The notes: a model not told the origin generated them from the sequence alone. A stretch of DNA of 64,000 bases from an uncultured Nitrospirales bacterium (GCA_951812745.1 OX638327.1:558001-622000); one strand, 5' to 3'; counted from the stretch's first letter, positions 30,019 to 39,349 are shown. Translations and numbers: made by a program.

Positions 30019-30672
30019 ATGAGTGAAACAAGAAGAAATACCATACGGGTCTTGGTTGCCGACGATCATACGGTTGTCCGCCAAGGGTTAAGGCAAATTT
30101 TATCGAAAACTCCTGACTTGGTTGTAGTTGATGAAGCGGAAACCGGCAACCAAGTGGTGGAAAAGCTGCAAACCATCCAGATTGATGTCTTAGTCATGGA
30201 TATGGAGATGCCGGAGAAAACAGGCTGGGATGTGTTACTTGATCTGAAAATTACACATCCTCAATTACCAGTGGTTATTCTGAGTATTTATTCTGAGGAC
30301 CAATTCGGAGTGCGATTTTTAAAAGCCGGCGCTTCTGGGTATTTGCCTAAAACCAGTGCGCCAGACCAGTTGGTCGAAGCGATTCGCAGGGTGGCCCACG
30401 GAGGGAAATTTATAAGCCCCAACCTGGCCGAACAATTGGTGCACACTTTGGATAAAGATTCACAAAAACCTCTTCATGAAATTCTTTCCGATCGAGAGTT
30501 TCAAGTATTTCGAATGATCGCTTCAGGAAAATCCATAAAAACTATTGCAAATGGTTTGGCCATCAGTGCGGCCACTGTGAGCACTCATCGAGCCCATATT
30601 CTGGAAAAGATGAATTTAAAAACCAACGCCGATTTAACCCTGTATGCTAGCAAACACAGAATTATTTCCTAA
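30019..30672 (+). CDS. NarL/FixJ-type response regulator
   Basis: 217 residues from the ATG at 30019 (MSETRRNTIRVLVADDHTVV). The receiver domain has the acidic pair DDH near 14-16, the phospho-acceptor Asp61 in VLVMDMEMP, and the KTSA motif Lys near 112 (GYLPKTSAPDQLVEAIRR). The LuxR/NarL helix-turn-helix is LSDREFQVFRMIASGKSIKT, then IANGLAISAATVSTHRAHIL. It is the expected partner of the kinase at 27806. The promoters it controls are not evident, but the exported protein at 30960 and the bd-like gene follow. An upstream in-frame ATG at 29971 would add 16 atypical residues. Confidence 0.93.
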   Translation: MSETRRNTIRVLVADDHTVVRQGLRQILSKTPDLVVVDEAETGNQVVEKLQTIQIDVLVMDMEMPEKTGWDVLLDLKITHPQLPVVILSIYSEDQFGVRFLKAGASGYLPKTSAPDQLVEAIRRVAHGGKFISPNLAEQLVHTLDKDSQKPLHEILSDREFQVFRMIASGKSIKTIANGLAISAATVSTHRAHILEKMNLKTNADLTLYASKHRIIS

Positions 30673-30900
30673 AATAGTATTCCTTTTTTGTCCATTGTCT
30701 TTTTCCCTCATCCTCCTCTCTCCTGTAAAGGTAATCCATTCTCCAGTTATCGAATAGATTCGATACAAAATTCATAAAACGTTGACCTTTAAACTCATAG
30801 TTTCTTGGATATTGTTTCGCGCGAGTTTTTTTTATTGTTAATGCAAAGATGAGGAAGAATATGATGTACTCGGATGGGATCCCTGATACCATAATCCTTA

Positions 30901-30918
30901 CAGAGTTCAGACACTCTG
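30901..30918. promoter_or_regulatory. Palindrome upstream of the exported protein
   Basis: CAGAGT-TCAGAC-ACTCTG is a perfect 6-bp-arm palindrome located 42 bp before the ATG at 30960. It could be an operator, or a short mRNA hairpin just ahead of the ribosome-binding site. Confidence 0.35.
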
Positions 30919-30959
30919 TGAAGATGTAACACTTAACCTCTAACAGAGGAGCATCAATC

Positions 30960-31508
30960 ATGAAAGACAAGAAGCACAAATGTATTTCTATGGCGGCAGG
31001 CATGAGGATGTATTGGACATCGATGTCTCTCATAATTGGAATCTTTGGCGTCTGTGCCACAACATTGGTTGTCGTACCATCTGTTGCTCGTGCCGACGCT
31101 TCGGAGCATGACGTCAACGAAGCCTTTGCCCCAGTCATGAAGTTGGAAGGAAAAGCCCGTAAGGAGATTAACGCGATTGCGAACATGATTGCGCCCGGGT
31201 CGAAGATGGTCCCCATTGATGCCACCAAGGCCAGTGGGGAAATGTGTATGCTGGAGACGGTGACCAAACACAATATGATCCACTTTTCGCAAACCCCCGA
31301 ACAAACCCATGAGGACGTGGTGTATTACCTCAATCCCGCCCAGTTTATCCAAAGCGGCTTGGACATCAAGAAACTTCCTCGTCACCCCAGTGAATTGGGG
31401 AAGATGGAGCCACTCCAATGGTATTACTATGATGGGACCTATGTGGAACCTCATCAGGGCAGCCAACTGAATAAGGAATTCGTCATTATGACCGTGGATG
31501 TGAAATAG
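30960..31508 (+). CDS. Exported hypothetical protein, 182 aa
   Basis: The signal peptide core is SLIIGIFGVCATTLVVVPSV, with cleavage likely after SVARA (about 45). The mature domain shows an Asn/His/Met-bearing segment (MIAPGSKMVPIDATKASGEM, then TVTKHNMIHFSQTPEQTHED) and a C-terminal strand LNKEFVIMTVDVK. I do not recognise the family and see no haem motif. AGAGGAG lies 8 nt before the ATG at 30960. The inverted repeat CAGAGT-N6-ACTCTG (30901-30918) upstream may be a regulator site. It follows the NarL regulator gene by 287 bp and precedes the bd-like membrane protein by 159 bp. Confidence 0.7.
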   Translation: MKDKKHKCISMAAGMRMYWTSMSLIIGIFGVCATTLVVVPSVARADASEHDVNEAFAPVMKLEGKARKEINAIANMIAPGSKMVPIDATKASGEMCMLETVTKHNMIHFSQTPEQTHEDVVYYLNPAQFIQSGLDIKKLPRHPSELGKMEPLQWYYYDGTYVEPHQGSQLNKEFVIMTVDVK

Positions 31509-31667
31509 CTCAGGAGAGGATCACGACAGTAAGAATCGAAGGGAATGTGGCAGGATGCCTGGATGTCCCTGATTCATGGGGCACGTCCAGGCACCCCTCA
31601 ACATTTGCACCGGATCAAATTCACGACCCGTGAGACCAAACCCCAACATGGAGGCGCTCACTGAGCC

Positions 31668-32765
31668 GTGACTTCCATCTTGCATGGATTCCTGTTGTTC
31701 GGTTTTTTGCTGCATGCCCTATTCATGAACCTCGTTATCGGTGGCACCCCGATTATGGTGGCGACTGATTGGCTGGGATACGGGACCGGTCGCGAACGCT
31801 ACCGACGGTTAGGTGCGGCGTTGGCCGATATGTTGCCTTCGTTTCTGGTTTTCGCCGTGGTGTTAGGCGTGGCATCCCTCCTGTTTGTCCAAGCGGCTTA
31901 CGGCCCCGTGTTCTATCCTGCCATGCTCCTTGTCGGCACGATGTGGATCGCGGTCCTTGGTGCCGTCATTCTCGGATATGTTGGGTTGTCTGCCTATAAG
32001 TATTGGAGAGTGTGGTTAGGTGGTCGTCCTGGCCTTCAACTCGCGCTTGGAAGTGTCAATGTCGTTCTTTTTTGGGGGGTGGCATGGATCTTTGTGATGG
32101 CCGGCATCTTGATGCTGGATCCGGAGCATTGGAAAGAAATTCAAGTTAGCGGGTTGCGTGGAATGATCTCTCTTCCTTCCCTGTTCCCGCGGTATGGACA
32201 TATGGTCCTAGCAGCCGTGGCAGGGATGGGAATCTTTCTGATGTGCTATGGGTTGTACCTGGGTTCAGGCTTTAGACGTCAGGACTCTCCGGGAGATGGA
32301 CCGACAGAAGACGATGCGACCTGGGTGACCAAGTATGGGGTGGCATGGGCTTTGGCCGGCACGTTGCCTCAAATTGTGGTTGGTCCGTGGCTCTTGTTGT
32401 CTCTACCGGATGAGGTTCGAGCCGAACTCATAAGCGGCCGGAGCCTGGGTTCTCTCGCGTTCTTTGTAGGACTCACTTTTGGATTGCTCAGTCTGGTGTT
32501 ATTAAATGCGTCACTGATGATTCCCCACGTGCGGGGAATGGCTTTGGCCGGTATTGTGAGCTTACTGGTAACCGTGTGCCTGATGGTCGTGGTCCGAGAC
32601 GCGGTTCGCCAATCTTGGTTAGCGAAGCACTCTGCCTCGATGCAACTGAACCCTGACTGGGGTGCCATGGCAATGGGAGGCGTCGTCCTTGTCATGGGTC
32701 TTGGCCTCATTGGGTACGTCGTGCATGCCTGTCGGAACGCTCATCCTTCACGCCGTCATTCCTAA
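31668..32765 (+). CDS. Cytochrome bd-like membrane protein
   Basis: 365 residues and about nine membrane segments. The first helix (SILHGFLLFGFLLHALFMNL, then VIGGTPIMVATDWLG) resembles the His-bearing first helix of cytochrome bd subunit I-type proteins. A second His sits in LFPRYGHMVLAAVAGMGIFL (about 178-197), as in the haem-binding helix of that family. The conserved long Q-loop and the signature helices of a true bd oxidase are not clear, so this is a distant, short relative rather than a standard CydA. Nitrospirota carry several divergent bd-like oxidases. The start is GTG at 31668, with GGAGG 13 nt upstream. No subunit II is adjacent. Confidence 0.6.
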   Translation: MTSILHGFLLFGFLLHALFMNLVIGGTPIMVATDWLGYGTGRERYRRLGAALADMLPSFLVFAVVLGVASLLFVQAAYGPVFYPAMLLVGTMWIAVLGAVILGYVGLSAYKYWRVWLGGRPGLQLALGSVNVVLFWGVAWIFVMAGILMLDPEHWKEIQVSGLRGMISLPSLFPRYGHMVLAAVAGMGIFLMCYGLYLGSGFRRQDSPGDGPTEDDATWVTKYGVAWALAGTLPQIVVGPWLLLSLPDEVRAELISGRSLGSLAFFVGLTFGLLSLVLLNASLMIPHVRGMALAGIVSLLVTVCLMVVVRDAVRQSWLAKHSASMQLNPDWGAMAMGGVVLVMGLGLIGYVVHACRNAHPSRRHS

Positions 32766-33046
32766 CGAAATCTCCGATTCAGCAGAAGAGTTGTGACGAA
32801 TTTCTCCGGTTGATGCGGGCGGTCCTCTCCCGGACCATGATAGGCTGATTGCGCAGGCCCTTTCATGGTCCCTCGTCTCTCCGACACCTTTCGGATCTGA
32901 TGCGCTAGTAGCGGCATATCGGTTGACAAACAGGTAAGACCAGGAGTGTATTAGACCAATTGATGCAATTATGGCTGCATTTGTGCATAACCCAAGAGTC
33001 TCTTAGAATTTCAAAAATCATGCAAAATCCGGCTGGCAACGTATTG

Positions 33047-34585
33047 ATGAAAGCTGGTCTCTGTGATCGAGCACGGAAGAGGGTATGGCGACCAGGGATC
33101 GTTGTGCTGAGCATGCTCCTGGCTTTCATGGTGGGGAGTTGCACGACCATTCCCGCTCAGCCAACGAGTCAGCCTCGGAGCGAATTCCCCAAGCCATCGG
33201 ATATGCAGCCTGATGCTCGTTCTCCGGAAGTGGCCAACCGGGAAAGTCCTGAACCAAGCCCGGCCCCGTTTTCGCTCGAGGATCGGATGGCGCTTGGCGC
33301 CCCTTCCGGTCTCATCCGCACCGACGCCAAGCCGACTCGAGTTTTCAGCTTTCGGGCACGGGAAATGCCGTTGGTCGATGCGTTACGTCTGTTCTCGCGT
33401 GCGAATACGCTCAATATCGTCGTGGAGCCGGGGATCGAAGGCGTGGTGACGGTCGACTTTCAAGGCCTTGCTCTCGAAAGAGCCCTGGCCGCGTTGTTGG
33501 ATATGCAGGGGTATTATTGGGAAAAAGATGGAGAGCTGATCGTCGTGCGCCGACTGCGAACGCGCATTTTCACAATGGATTACATTCGCCTGGAACGTTC
33601 CGGGGAAGGACGCAATAAAGCGCAAGTCACGTCCGGGTCCGGGAGAAGCGGTGGGCAGGATGCGGGCGAAGTGATCTTGAGCCAACAGGATCACATCAAA
33701 TTTTGGGAAGAAATTGAAACGCAGCTCGGCGCACTCCTCTCACCCGAAGGACGCTTCGTGGTGAATCGGTTGTCCGGCACCATTCAAGTCACGGATTTGC
33801 ACCGGCGGGTCGAAGAGGTGGCGACGTTTCTGGTCAACGTCCGCAACTCACTCTATCGACAGGTTGAGATCCAAGCCAGGATTTATGAAATCGCGCTCCG
33901 GGACGATTACAGCCTGGGAGTGGATTGGAGCCGGATCGATCTCAGCACCCCCAAGGGCAGTTTCGAGCTGGTCAACGTCATCACGGCGCCGGCCGGTGGC
34001 TTTGTCCCGCGAGCGGCAACCGCGGCCTTCAGTTTTAACGACGGCGATTTCGAAGGCGTGATCGAAGCTCTCCAGGAGCAGGGTGACGTGCAGGTGGTGT
34101 CCCAGCCTCGGATTCTGACGCTGAATAACCAACCGGCGCTGATCAAGGTCGGGACGGATCAATCCTTTTTTACCTCAACCACCACGCAAGGGACGGCAGG
34201 GGCCGGGAACATTATTACGGAACAAGTACGGAGCGTGACATCGGGGCTTGTCCTCTCGGTGACTCCGCAGATTTCCCAGGACGGGTGGATCATGATGGAC
34301 GTGTCGCCCATTATCACCCGGTTGACCGATATCGTGCAGTCAGTCAATGGGTCCACCGCCCCGATTTTGGACGTGAAACAGTCCGGCGGGCTGGTCCGCG
34401 TCCGTGATGGACAGATGGTGATTATCGGCGGGCTGATCCAGGAACAACTCACGAATACCGAACGGAAGGTGCCGTTGCTGGGCGATATCCCTCTGATTGG
34501 TTCGTTCTTCAGCGGCACCTATCAGGCCGAAAGAAACACTGAACTCGTCATCTTTCTCATGCCTCGCATTCTGAAGGTGACGTGA
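33047..34585 (+). CDS. mshL: MshL-like secretin (MSHA-type pilus/secretion)
   Basis: 512 residues from the ATG at 33047; in-frame starts exist at 32963 and 33020 but leave the signal further inside. The N-terminus ends in the lipobox LAFMVGSC (Cys32), so it is an outer-membrane lipoprotein. A short STN/N0-type domain (VFSFRAREMPLVDALRLFSR ... ALLDMQGYYWE) and a pilin-secretin N-domain (NRLSGTIQVTDLHRRVEEVA) are followed by the secretin core (VQVVSQPRILTLNNQPALIK; LDVKQSGGLVRVRDGQMVII; VPLLGDIPLIGSFFSG). It forms the outer-membrane channel of a type IV pilus or type II-like system. The stop overlaps the MshM start (TGATG), so translation is coupled. Confidence 0.92.
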   Translation: MKAGLCDRARKRVWRPGIVVLSMLLAFMVGSCTTIPAQPTSQPRSEFPKPSDMQPDARSPEVANRESPEPSPAPFSLEDRMALGAPSGLIRTDAKPTRVFSFRAREMPLVDALRLFSRANTLNIVVEPGIEGVVTVDFQGLALERALAALLDMQGYYWEKDGELIVVRRLRTRIFTMDYIRLERSGEGRNKAQVTSGSGRSGGQDAGEVILSQQDHIKFWEEIETQLGALLSPEGRFVVNRLSGTIQVTDLHRRVEEVATFLVNVRNSLYRQVEIQARIYEIALRDDYSLGVDWSRIDLSTPKGSFELVNVITAPAGGFVPRAATAAFSFNDGDFEGVIEALQEQGDVQVVSQPRILTLNNQPALIKVGTDQSFFTSTTTQGTAGAGNIITEQVRSVTSGLVLSVTPQISQDGWIMMDVSPIITRLTDIVQSVNGSTAPILDVKQSGGLVRVRDGQMVIIGGLIQEQLTNTERKVPLLGDIPLIGSFFSGTYQAERNTELVIFLMPRILKVT

Positions 34586-35415
34586 TGAACAGACGAGACC
34601 TGAACGTGTGCTACGAGCAACTGGGTTTCGCCGATGCCCCGTTTCGGATGACACCGGATACCGACTATTTTTTTCGCACGCCGCAGCACCTGCACGCGTT
34701 GGAGCATCTGCAATTCGGGATCGCGAGTGGCGAACTGGCAATGTTGACCGGTGAAGTCGGGGTCGGGAAAACACTGGTGTGCCGGTACCTGTTGCGACAT
34801 CCTCCGAAAGGCGTGCGCCTCGCCTACCTCTTGAACCCCGATCAATCATATGTGGATCTTCTGAGTTCAATCTACCGGGACCTCACCGGGCAGGTCCCCG
34901 CGGATCGCAGTATCGGGGCCTTGCAGCGGACATTGTCCCGTGTATTACTGCAATTGGCCGGGCAGGGTGAACGAGTGGCCGTGCTGGTTGATGAAGCGCA
35001 CCGCTTGAGCGGGAAAGTATTGGAGGGACTCAGACTGTTATCCAACCTGGACACCGAGAAAGAAAAACTCATGTGCCTGTTGTTTGTGGGACAACCCGAA
35101 CTCGAGCGGACGTTGTCCCATCGAGCGCTTCGCCCCTTGGCGCAACGCATCAGCATTCGATTCAGATTGAAGCCGTTCGATTGCCGGGAAACCGTGGAGT
35201 ATATCCGGCATCGTCTGCGAGTCGCGGGCCCACGAACCCGGTTCCAATTTCCTCCCGGCGTCATGATGCTCACGCACTATCTGAGCGGAGGAGTGCCGCG
35301 CCGGATCAACCAGTTGTGTCATCGTTCCCTGCTAGCGGCCTATGCCAGCCGCCGGTTCGAGGTCAACTTCCGCATGGTCCTGCGTGCGAGACGGGAAATC
35401 ACCGGCCTGATCTGA
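34585..35415 (+). CDS. mshM: MshM/ExeA-like AAA+ ATPase
   Basis: 276 residues. Family of ExeA/GspA/MshM ATPases that help assemble secretin systems, usually at the cell wall. The start FADAPFRMTPDTDYFFRTP is typical. Walker A is GEVGVGKT (about 54-61), Walker B VAVLVDEAHRLS near 132-143, then sensor GQPELERTLSHRALRPLAQR and a C-terminal SGGVPRRINQLCHRSLLAAY. The ATG at 34585 overlaps the MshL stop by 1 nt. No other MSHA genes (mshE, mshG, pilins) are in the window, so the rest of the apparatus must lie elsewhere or be absent. Confidence 0.92.
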   Translation: MNRRDLNVCYEQLGFADAPFRMTPDTDYFFRTPQHLHALEHLQFGIASGELAMLTGEVGVGKTLVCRYLLRHPPKGVRLAYLLNPDQSYVDLLSSIYRDLTGQVPADRSIGALQRTLSRVLLQLAGQGERVAVLVDEAHRLSGKVLEGLRLLSNLDTEKEKLMCLLFVGQPELERTLSHRALRPLAQRISIRFRLKPFDCRETVEYIRHRLRVAGPRTRFQFPPGVMMLTHYLSGGVPRRINQLCHRSLLAAYASRRFEVNFRMVLRARREITGLI

Positions 35416-35483
35416 GGCCTCAAGACGATTCTCCGAAAGAGAACGACGACGATAAAGAAAAGTCGGACGGCCAGAGACGATCA

Positions 35484-36521
35484 ATGAGCATTATCACAGA
35501 TGTGCTGAACCGGTTGCAGGCTGAACGGGCGTGGCGCCCCGGGCAGCCTGAGGCTTCGGCGATACCGGACAGTGCGGAACCCGTGGATTTTCGGGATTCT
35601 TCTCCTCATCCTCCGGCCGTGACTGATCGAAATCGTCTGCCATTTCTTTTGGTCGTGCTGGGGGTTGTTGGTACCGCTGCCTACCTATGGGGACTGCCCC
35701 TTATCGCGGCTCCTGACAAGGTGACCCCGGATCAGGAAACGGTGAAGGTATTGGATCCCGTGCAACACGTTCCGTCTCGGATCGTTGAGGCGATTTCTGA
35801 ACAACGGGAAGAACCGTTCACTGCGACAGAGGTCGCGGCGAGTGAGGCCCCCAAGCCGACGGAGTCAGCTTCAGCCTCCGACCCGCCGGCAAAGATGATC
35901 CCCGTTGTTCAAGCGGTACCGGTCCGGAAACCGCGTTCCTCTCCCGGGATTGGGTCAACGGCGGAACCGTCTCCGGCGCGCAACGTCGATTCGGCATCTT
36001 CCCATCAACGGAACAATCGGGTTTCCTCACTTCTTCGGAATGCCACTCCGTTTCAAGTCAAATTGGCCCGCGCCCAATATTTCGTTGAGAAACGGCGATA
36101 CTCACTGGCTGTGACCGTCCTGCAACCCCTGTTCGCGGCGCCGCCTGAACGTTGGGAGCCTTGGTTTTGGTTGGGCACGGCGCAATTGGGTTTAGGCCAA
36201 TGGGAAAAAGCCCGCGCATCGTTGGTAGAAGGGCTCGCTCGTGATGCCACGGTGCCGCAACTGTGGGTGCAACGTGCCCTGGTGAGTCAACAGCAGGGCC
36301 GATTCGGCGAAGCATTGGATGCTCTCCGGCAAGCGGAGTTGTTGGCTCCGAAGCTTCCCGAGGTGCACCTGAACTTGGCGTATGCTCTCGACGTGGAGGG
36401 AAACAGGCTCGTTGCCGTGAAGCATTATTGGACGTTTTTGGCCTTAACCGAAGGCAAAAACGCCTACCACGCCACCCGCAAGAAAGTCCTGGATCGCATC
36501 AATCGGTTAAGAAAAACCTGA
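35484..36521 (+). CDS. MshN-like membrane-anchored TPR protein
   Basis: 345 residues from the ATG at 35484 (MSIITDVLNRLQAERAW). This short N-terminal helix is typical of MshN/GspB-type partners of MshM. A single membrane helix (LPFLLVVLGVVGTAAYLWGL, about 53-72) anchors a Pro/Ser/Ala-rich linker and a C-terminal TPR domain (PFQVKLARAQYFVEKRRYSL; WFWLGTAQLGLGQWEKARAS; GEALDALRQAELL). It starts 68 nt after mshM and completes a mshL-mshM-mshN operon. The N-terminus stays in the cytoplasm near the ATPase and the TPR part faces the periplasm, where it may bridge to the secretin. A longer frame upstream is open but would overlap mshM. Confidence 0.82.
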   Translation: MSIITDVLNRLQAERAWRPGQPEASAIPDSAEPVDFRDSSPHPPAVTDRNRLPFLLVVLGVVGTAAYLWGLPLIAAPDKVTPDQETVKVLDPVQHVPSRIVEAISEQREEPFTATEVAASEAPKPTESASASDPPAKMIPVVQAVPVRKPRSSPGIGSTAEPSPARNVDSASSHQRNNRVSSLLRNATPFQVKLARAQYFVEKRRYSLAVTVLQPLFAAPPERWEPWFWLGTAQLGLGQWEKARASLVEGLARDATVPQLWVQRALVSQQQGRFGEALDALRQAELLAPKLPEVHLNLAYALDVEGNRLVAVKHYWTFLALTEGKNAYHATRKKVLDRINRLRKT

Positions 36522-36618
36522 GCCGCGTCTATCTTCCCTGAAGGCGTGCCGTCTGCACACGAAGGTATGAAAAGGGAGCCGCAGAAATGGCACCGCTCCT
36601 GATGTTGCGTGCGCCTAA

Positions 36619-36903
36619 TTATTCTCCTTGTTGACGGGGGAGGACCCGTTTAAAAGGATGGACTTCGACGCGTTCGAACACACCATGGGTTAAATAGGGA
36701 TCACCGTTGGCAATGCTTTCGGCTTGCTCCATGGTCTCCGCCTCGATGATGATCAGACTCCCGGCTTTATCCATAAAGGGTCCGGCGCAGACCAATCGAT
36801 CCTGCTGCTGTAAGCGTTCAAGATATTCCAGGTGGGCGGGTCTCTGGTCCGGGCGCTTGCTTGCCCCTTCGGGTCCATCCCATCCAATGATCACGAACGT
36901 CAT
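36619..36903 (-). CDS. YciI-family protein
   Basis: 94 residues. A ferredoxin-like alpha/beta protein of the YCII-related family: TFVIIGWDGPEGASKRPDQR, then HLEYLERLQQQDRLVCAGPF with the conserved GPF, and AGSLIIIEAETMEQAESIAN (the His/Asp pair of the family lies in the pattern HLxY...D). These small proteins are linked to lactone or haloacid chemistry in some pathways, but most are uncharacterised. It is on the minus strand, 57 nt downstream of the DUF2203 gene, with which it probably forms an operon. The length is standard. Confidence 0.85.
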   Translation of the reverse strand: MTFVIIGWDGPEGASKRPDQRPAHLEYLERLQQQDRLVCAGPFMDKAGSLIIIEAETMEQAESIANGDPYLTHGVFERVEVHPFKRVLPRQQGE

Positions 36904-36960
36904 AGACTCGGCCTTCCCATTAGAGGATGGCGAAAAGGGACAATGGCTCGGGACCGTCGT

Positions 36961-37371
36961 TCACGTGAGCCCTTTGGGCAGGACTTGCCGCCCTTTGTAC
37001 CCGTCGTCGATTTCATGCCACCATTCGATGGTGTCTTCGCCGAGCCTCCAGCAGAGATACACCACTCGGCCTTCCATGAGATACGGGAAGTCGCATAAGC
37101 CCATTTCCAGATCTTTGACAATCACTCCCATTTCATGGATGCCGTTGAGGTTTTCATAAATCGTTTCGAGTGCTTTGATGTAGCGAGGGCCCTCACAACT
37201 GCCGCCTCCGAACTGAGCGTTGGCGCTCGCTTTTTGGATTTCTTCTTTTGTTTGCAGCAGGACCCCTTTGCCGGCTTTGGCTTTGGTCAGGTGCGTCGCC
37301 AGTTTGGGGATCAACTCCGTCGCCTCGACAAAGGAGAAAATCCTGGAGAACGGCTCTTCGGGCTTGGCCAT
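36961..37371 (-). CDS. DUF2203-family protein
   Basis: 136 residues. The sequence FSFVEATELIPKLATHLTKA at the start and GVIVKDLEMGLCDFPYLMEG, VVYLCWRLGEDTIEWWHEID and GYKGRQVLP at the end are the hallmarks of DUF2203. The biochemical function is unknown; the conserved Cys, Trp and His (LCWRLGEDTIEWWH) suggest a ligand or metal site. It is the first gene of a minus-strand pair with the YciI protein. Its promoter should lie in the 650-bp region shared with rho, which runs in the opposite direction. Confidence 0.85.
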   Translation of the reverse strand: MAKPEEPFSRIFSFVEATELIPKLATHLTKAKAGKGVLLQTKEEIQKASANAQFGGGSCEGPRYIKALETIYENLNGIHEMGVIVKDLEMGLCDFPYLMEGRVVYLCWRLGEDTIEWWHEIDDGYKGRQVLPKGLT

Positions 37372-38019
37372 GTTCGGGTTGGTGGGTGAGATGGTTACGT
37401 TGAGAAGTCTCTTCCTGCTGTCGTTTCATTTATCACAACGATCGTGGCATCGCAAACAAACAATGTTTGCAAGAAACTATTGACAATGAGCAGATTCATG
37501 TTATACAAATAAAATATACCTTCAGATATGCCTCCCAAGTTGAATAGGCAGTTACTTCTTCCTACATGAGTTTTCAAGTTCCAAAATTGTAAATCCGGTT
37601 TTCACGTAATCCAAAACGCCAACACCTTTTTGTCCAAAAACATGATGAATAGGTTTCCTTCATCGGATGCATTTGTGGAATTGTCTGAATGACTGTTCCA
37701 GAACAAAAGCAGGACAGGCCGTTCATCGAGTAGTCCGTTTGAAGAGTTTGCAAACCCGTCGATATCCAGCAAGGCACGTTTCGGCTTGTCGTAACGCCCC
37801 GAAGCCGGCGGCGGGAAATGTTTGAACCACCCACTTCCATTCCTGCCTCATCCGTAAACCGGCCTGGGCGTTGTCAGCCGTCGGTTCGATGCGATGTAGG
37901 AGAAAAAAGTGAAGACAATGGGAAGTGCTTGTAGGCTGCTTCAGGCTACATGTGTTGAAAGGCCGGCAATGGTTTCAAACCCTTTCGGCTTCATGATCAC
38001 CCACCTGTAGGAGAAGGTT
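37372..38019. other. 650-bp region between DUF2203 and rho, probable rho leader
   Basis: No gene is convincing; frames of 60-90 codons on the minus strand lack ribosome-binding sites. It holds a sigma-70-like promoter (37480-37507) and, near 37932-37990, a TGTAGgCT-GCTTC-AGgCTACA hairpin and a GAAAGG...CCTTTC nested stem. Bacterial rho genes are often autoregulated through a long leader, and this arrangement would fit. Confidence 0.45.
37452..37507 (+). promoter_or_regulatory. Candidate sigma-70 promoter with an operator-like palindrome
   Basis: TTGACA (37480-37485) and TATACA (37502-37507) are separated by 16 bp, toward rho. Just upstream, GCAAACA (37452-37458) and TGTTTGC (37464-37470) are perfect inverted repeats. 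If used, it makes a leader of about 500 nt ahead of rho. Confidence 0.45.
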
Positions 38020-39270
38020 ATGCATCTTGCGGAATTAAAACAAAAATCCATCGGCGACCTTGCGGATCTGGCCCGTTCATTAAAAATCGAAGGGTCCGCG
38101 AATCTGAGAAAACAAGAACTGATCTTTGCCATCTTGCAAGGGCAGGCGGAGAAGAACGGGGTCATTTTTGGAGAAGGCGTCCTGGAAACCCTTTCCGATG
38201 GCTTCGGATTTTTGCGCGCGCCGGATTCGAACTATTTTCCGGGTCCCGATGATATATATATTTCTCCTTCTCAAATCCGTCGCTTTGGCCTGCGAACGGG
38301 CGACATCATCTCCGGTCAGGTTCGTCCCCCCAAAGGCGGGGAGCGGTATTTTGCCCTATTGAAGGTGGAAAAAATCAATTATGACGAACCGGAAATGCAG
38401 CGGGACAAAATTCTGTTCGACAACCTGACTCCCCTCTATCCCGAGGAACGCATTTCCCTGGAGTTTGATCAGGAGGAGTACTGCACGCGGGTGATGGAAC
38501 TCACCACGCCCATCGGGAAGGGACAACGCGGACTCATCGTGGCGGCCCCGCGAACGGGAAAAACCATGCTGCTTCAAGCCATTGCCCGTGCGATCCTGCA
38601 CAACCACCCGGAGACCCTGCTCATCGTCTTGCTCATTGACGAACGCCCTGAAGAGGTCACGGATTGGCAGCGCCAGGTCAAGAGCGCCGAGGTCATCAGT
38701 TCCACGTTCGACGAGCCGGCCCAACGGCATGCGCAAGTGGCCGAGATCGTGATGGAAAAGGCGAAGCGATTGGTTGAGCATCAGCGCGACGTGGTGATCC
38801 TGCTGGACAGTGTGACCCGGTTGGCTCGGGCCTACAATACGATTGCGCCTCCGAGCGGAAAGGTGCTGTCCGGCGGGCTGGATTCCAACGCGCTGCAACG
38901 GCCCAAACGGTTTTTCGGTTCGGCTCGAAACATCGAAGACGGCGGGAGCCTCACGATTCTGGCCACGGCGCTGGTGGATACGGGCAGTCGCATGGACGAC
39001 GTGATTTTTGAAGAATTCAAAGGGACGGGGAACATGGAAGTCCATTTGGATCGTCGCTTGGCGGACAAGCGTATTTTCCCGGCCATCGATATCAGTCAAT
39101 CGGGGACCCGGAAAGAAGAGTTGTTGGTCGACCGGGACCGGTTGAACAAAATGTGGGTGTTACGTAAGGTGTTGAGCCCCTTGGGGACGATGGAGGCCAT
39201 GGAGTTTCTCATGGATAAGATCGCCGGGACCAAAGACAATCAGGACTTTCTCCAGTCCATGAATCGCTAA
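38020..39270 (+). CDS. rho: Transcription termination factor Rho
   Basis: 416 residues, standard for Rho. N-terminal helix bundle ([20 protein letters not shown]), RNA-binding cold-shock-like domain ([40 protein letters not shown]) and RecA-type ATPase with the P-loop AAPRTGKT (about 182-189), Walker [16 protein letters not shown] and the Q-loop region near 280-290 ([20 protein letters not shown]). It is a ring helicase that ends transcripts and silences foreign DNA. GTAGGAGAAGG precedes the ATG. rpmE follows by 79 nt. Confidence 0.97.
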   Translation: MHLAELKQKSIGDLADLARSLKIEGSANLRKQELIFAILQGQAEKNGVIFGEGVLETLSDGFGFLRAPDSNYFPGPDDIYISPSQIRRFGLRTGDIISGQVRPPKGGERYFALLKVEKINYDEPEMQRDKILFDNLTPLYPEERISLEFDQEEYCTRVMELTTPIGKGQRGLIVAAPRTGKTMLLQAIARAILHNHPETLLIVLLIDERPEEVTDWQRQVKSAEVISSTFDEPAQRHAQVAEIVMEKAKRLVEHQRDVVILLDSVTRLARAYNTIAPPSGKVLSGGLDSNALQRPKRFFGSARNIEDGGSLTILATALVDTGSRMDDVIFEEFKGTGNMEVHLDRRLADKRIFPAIDISQSGTRKEELLVDRDRLNKMWVLRKVLSPLGTMEAMEFLMDKIAGTKDNQDFLQSMNR

Positions 39271-39349
39271 ATTTCCCGCCCTTTGCCAACGCCCGGTTGT
39301 TCATGGTACATAGAGGGCTTGAAACAGTCTTGAGGGGGGAATCGGCATT

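Noticed and set aside
37395-37840. Minus-strand frames of 60 and 88 codons upstream of rho.
   Set aside because: No ribosome-binding sites and no domain character; the region is better explained as a leader or promoter.
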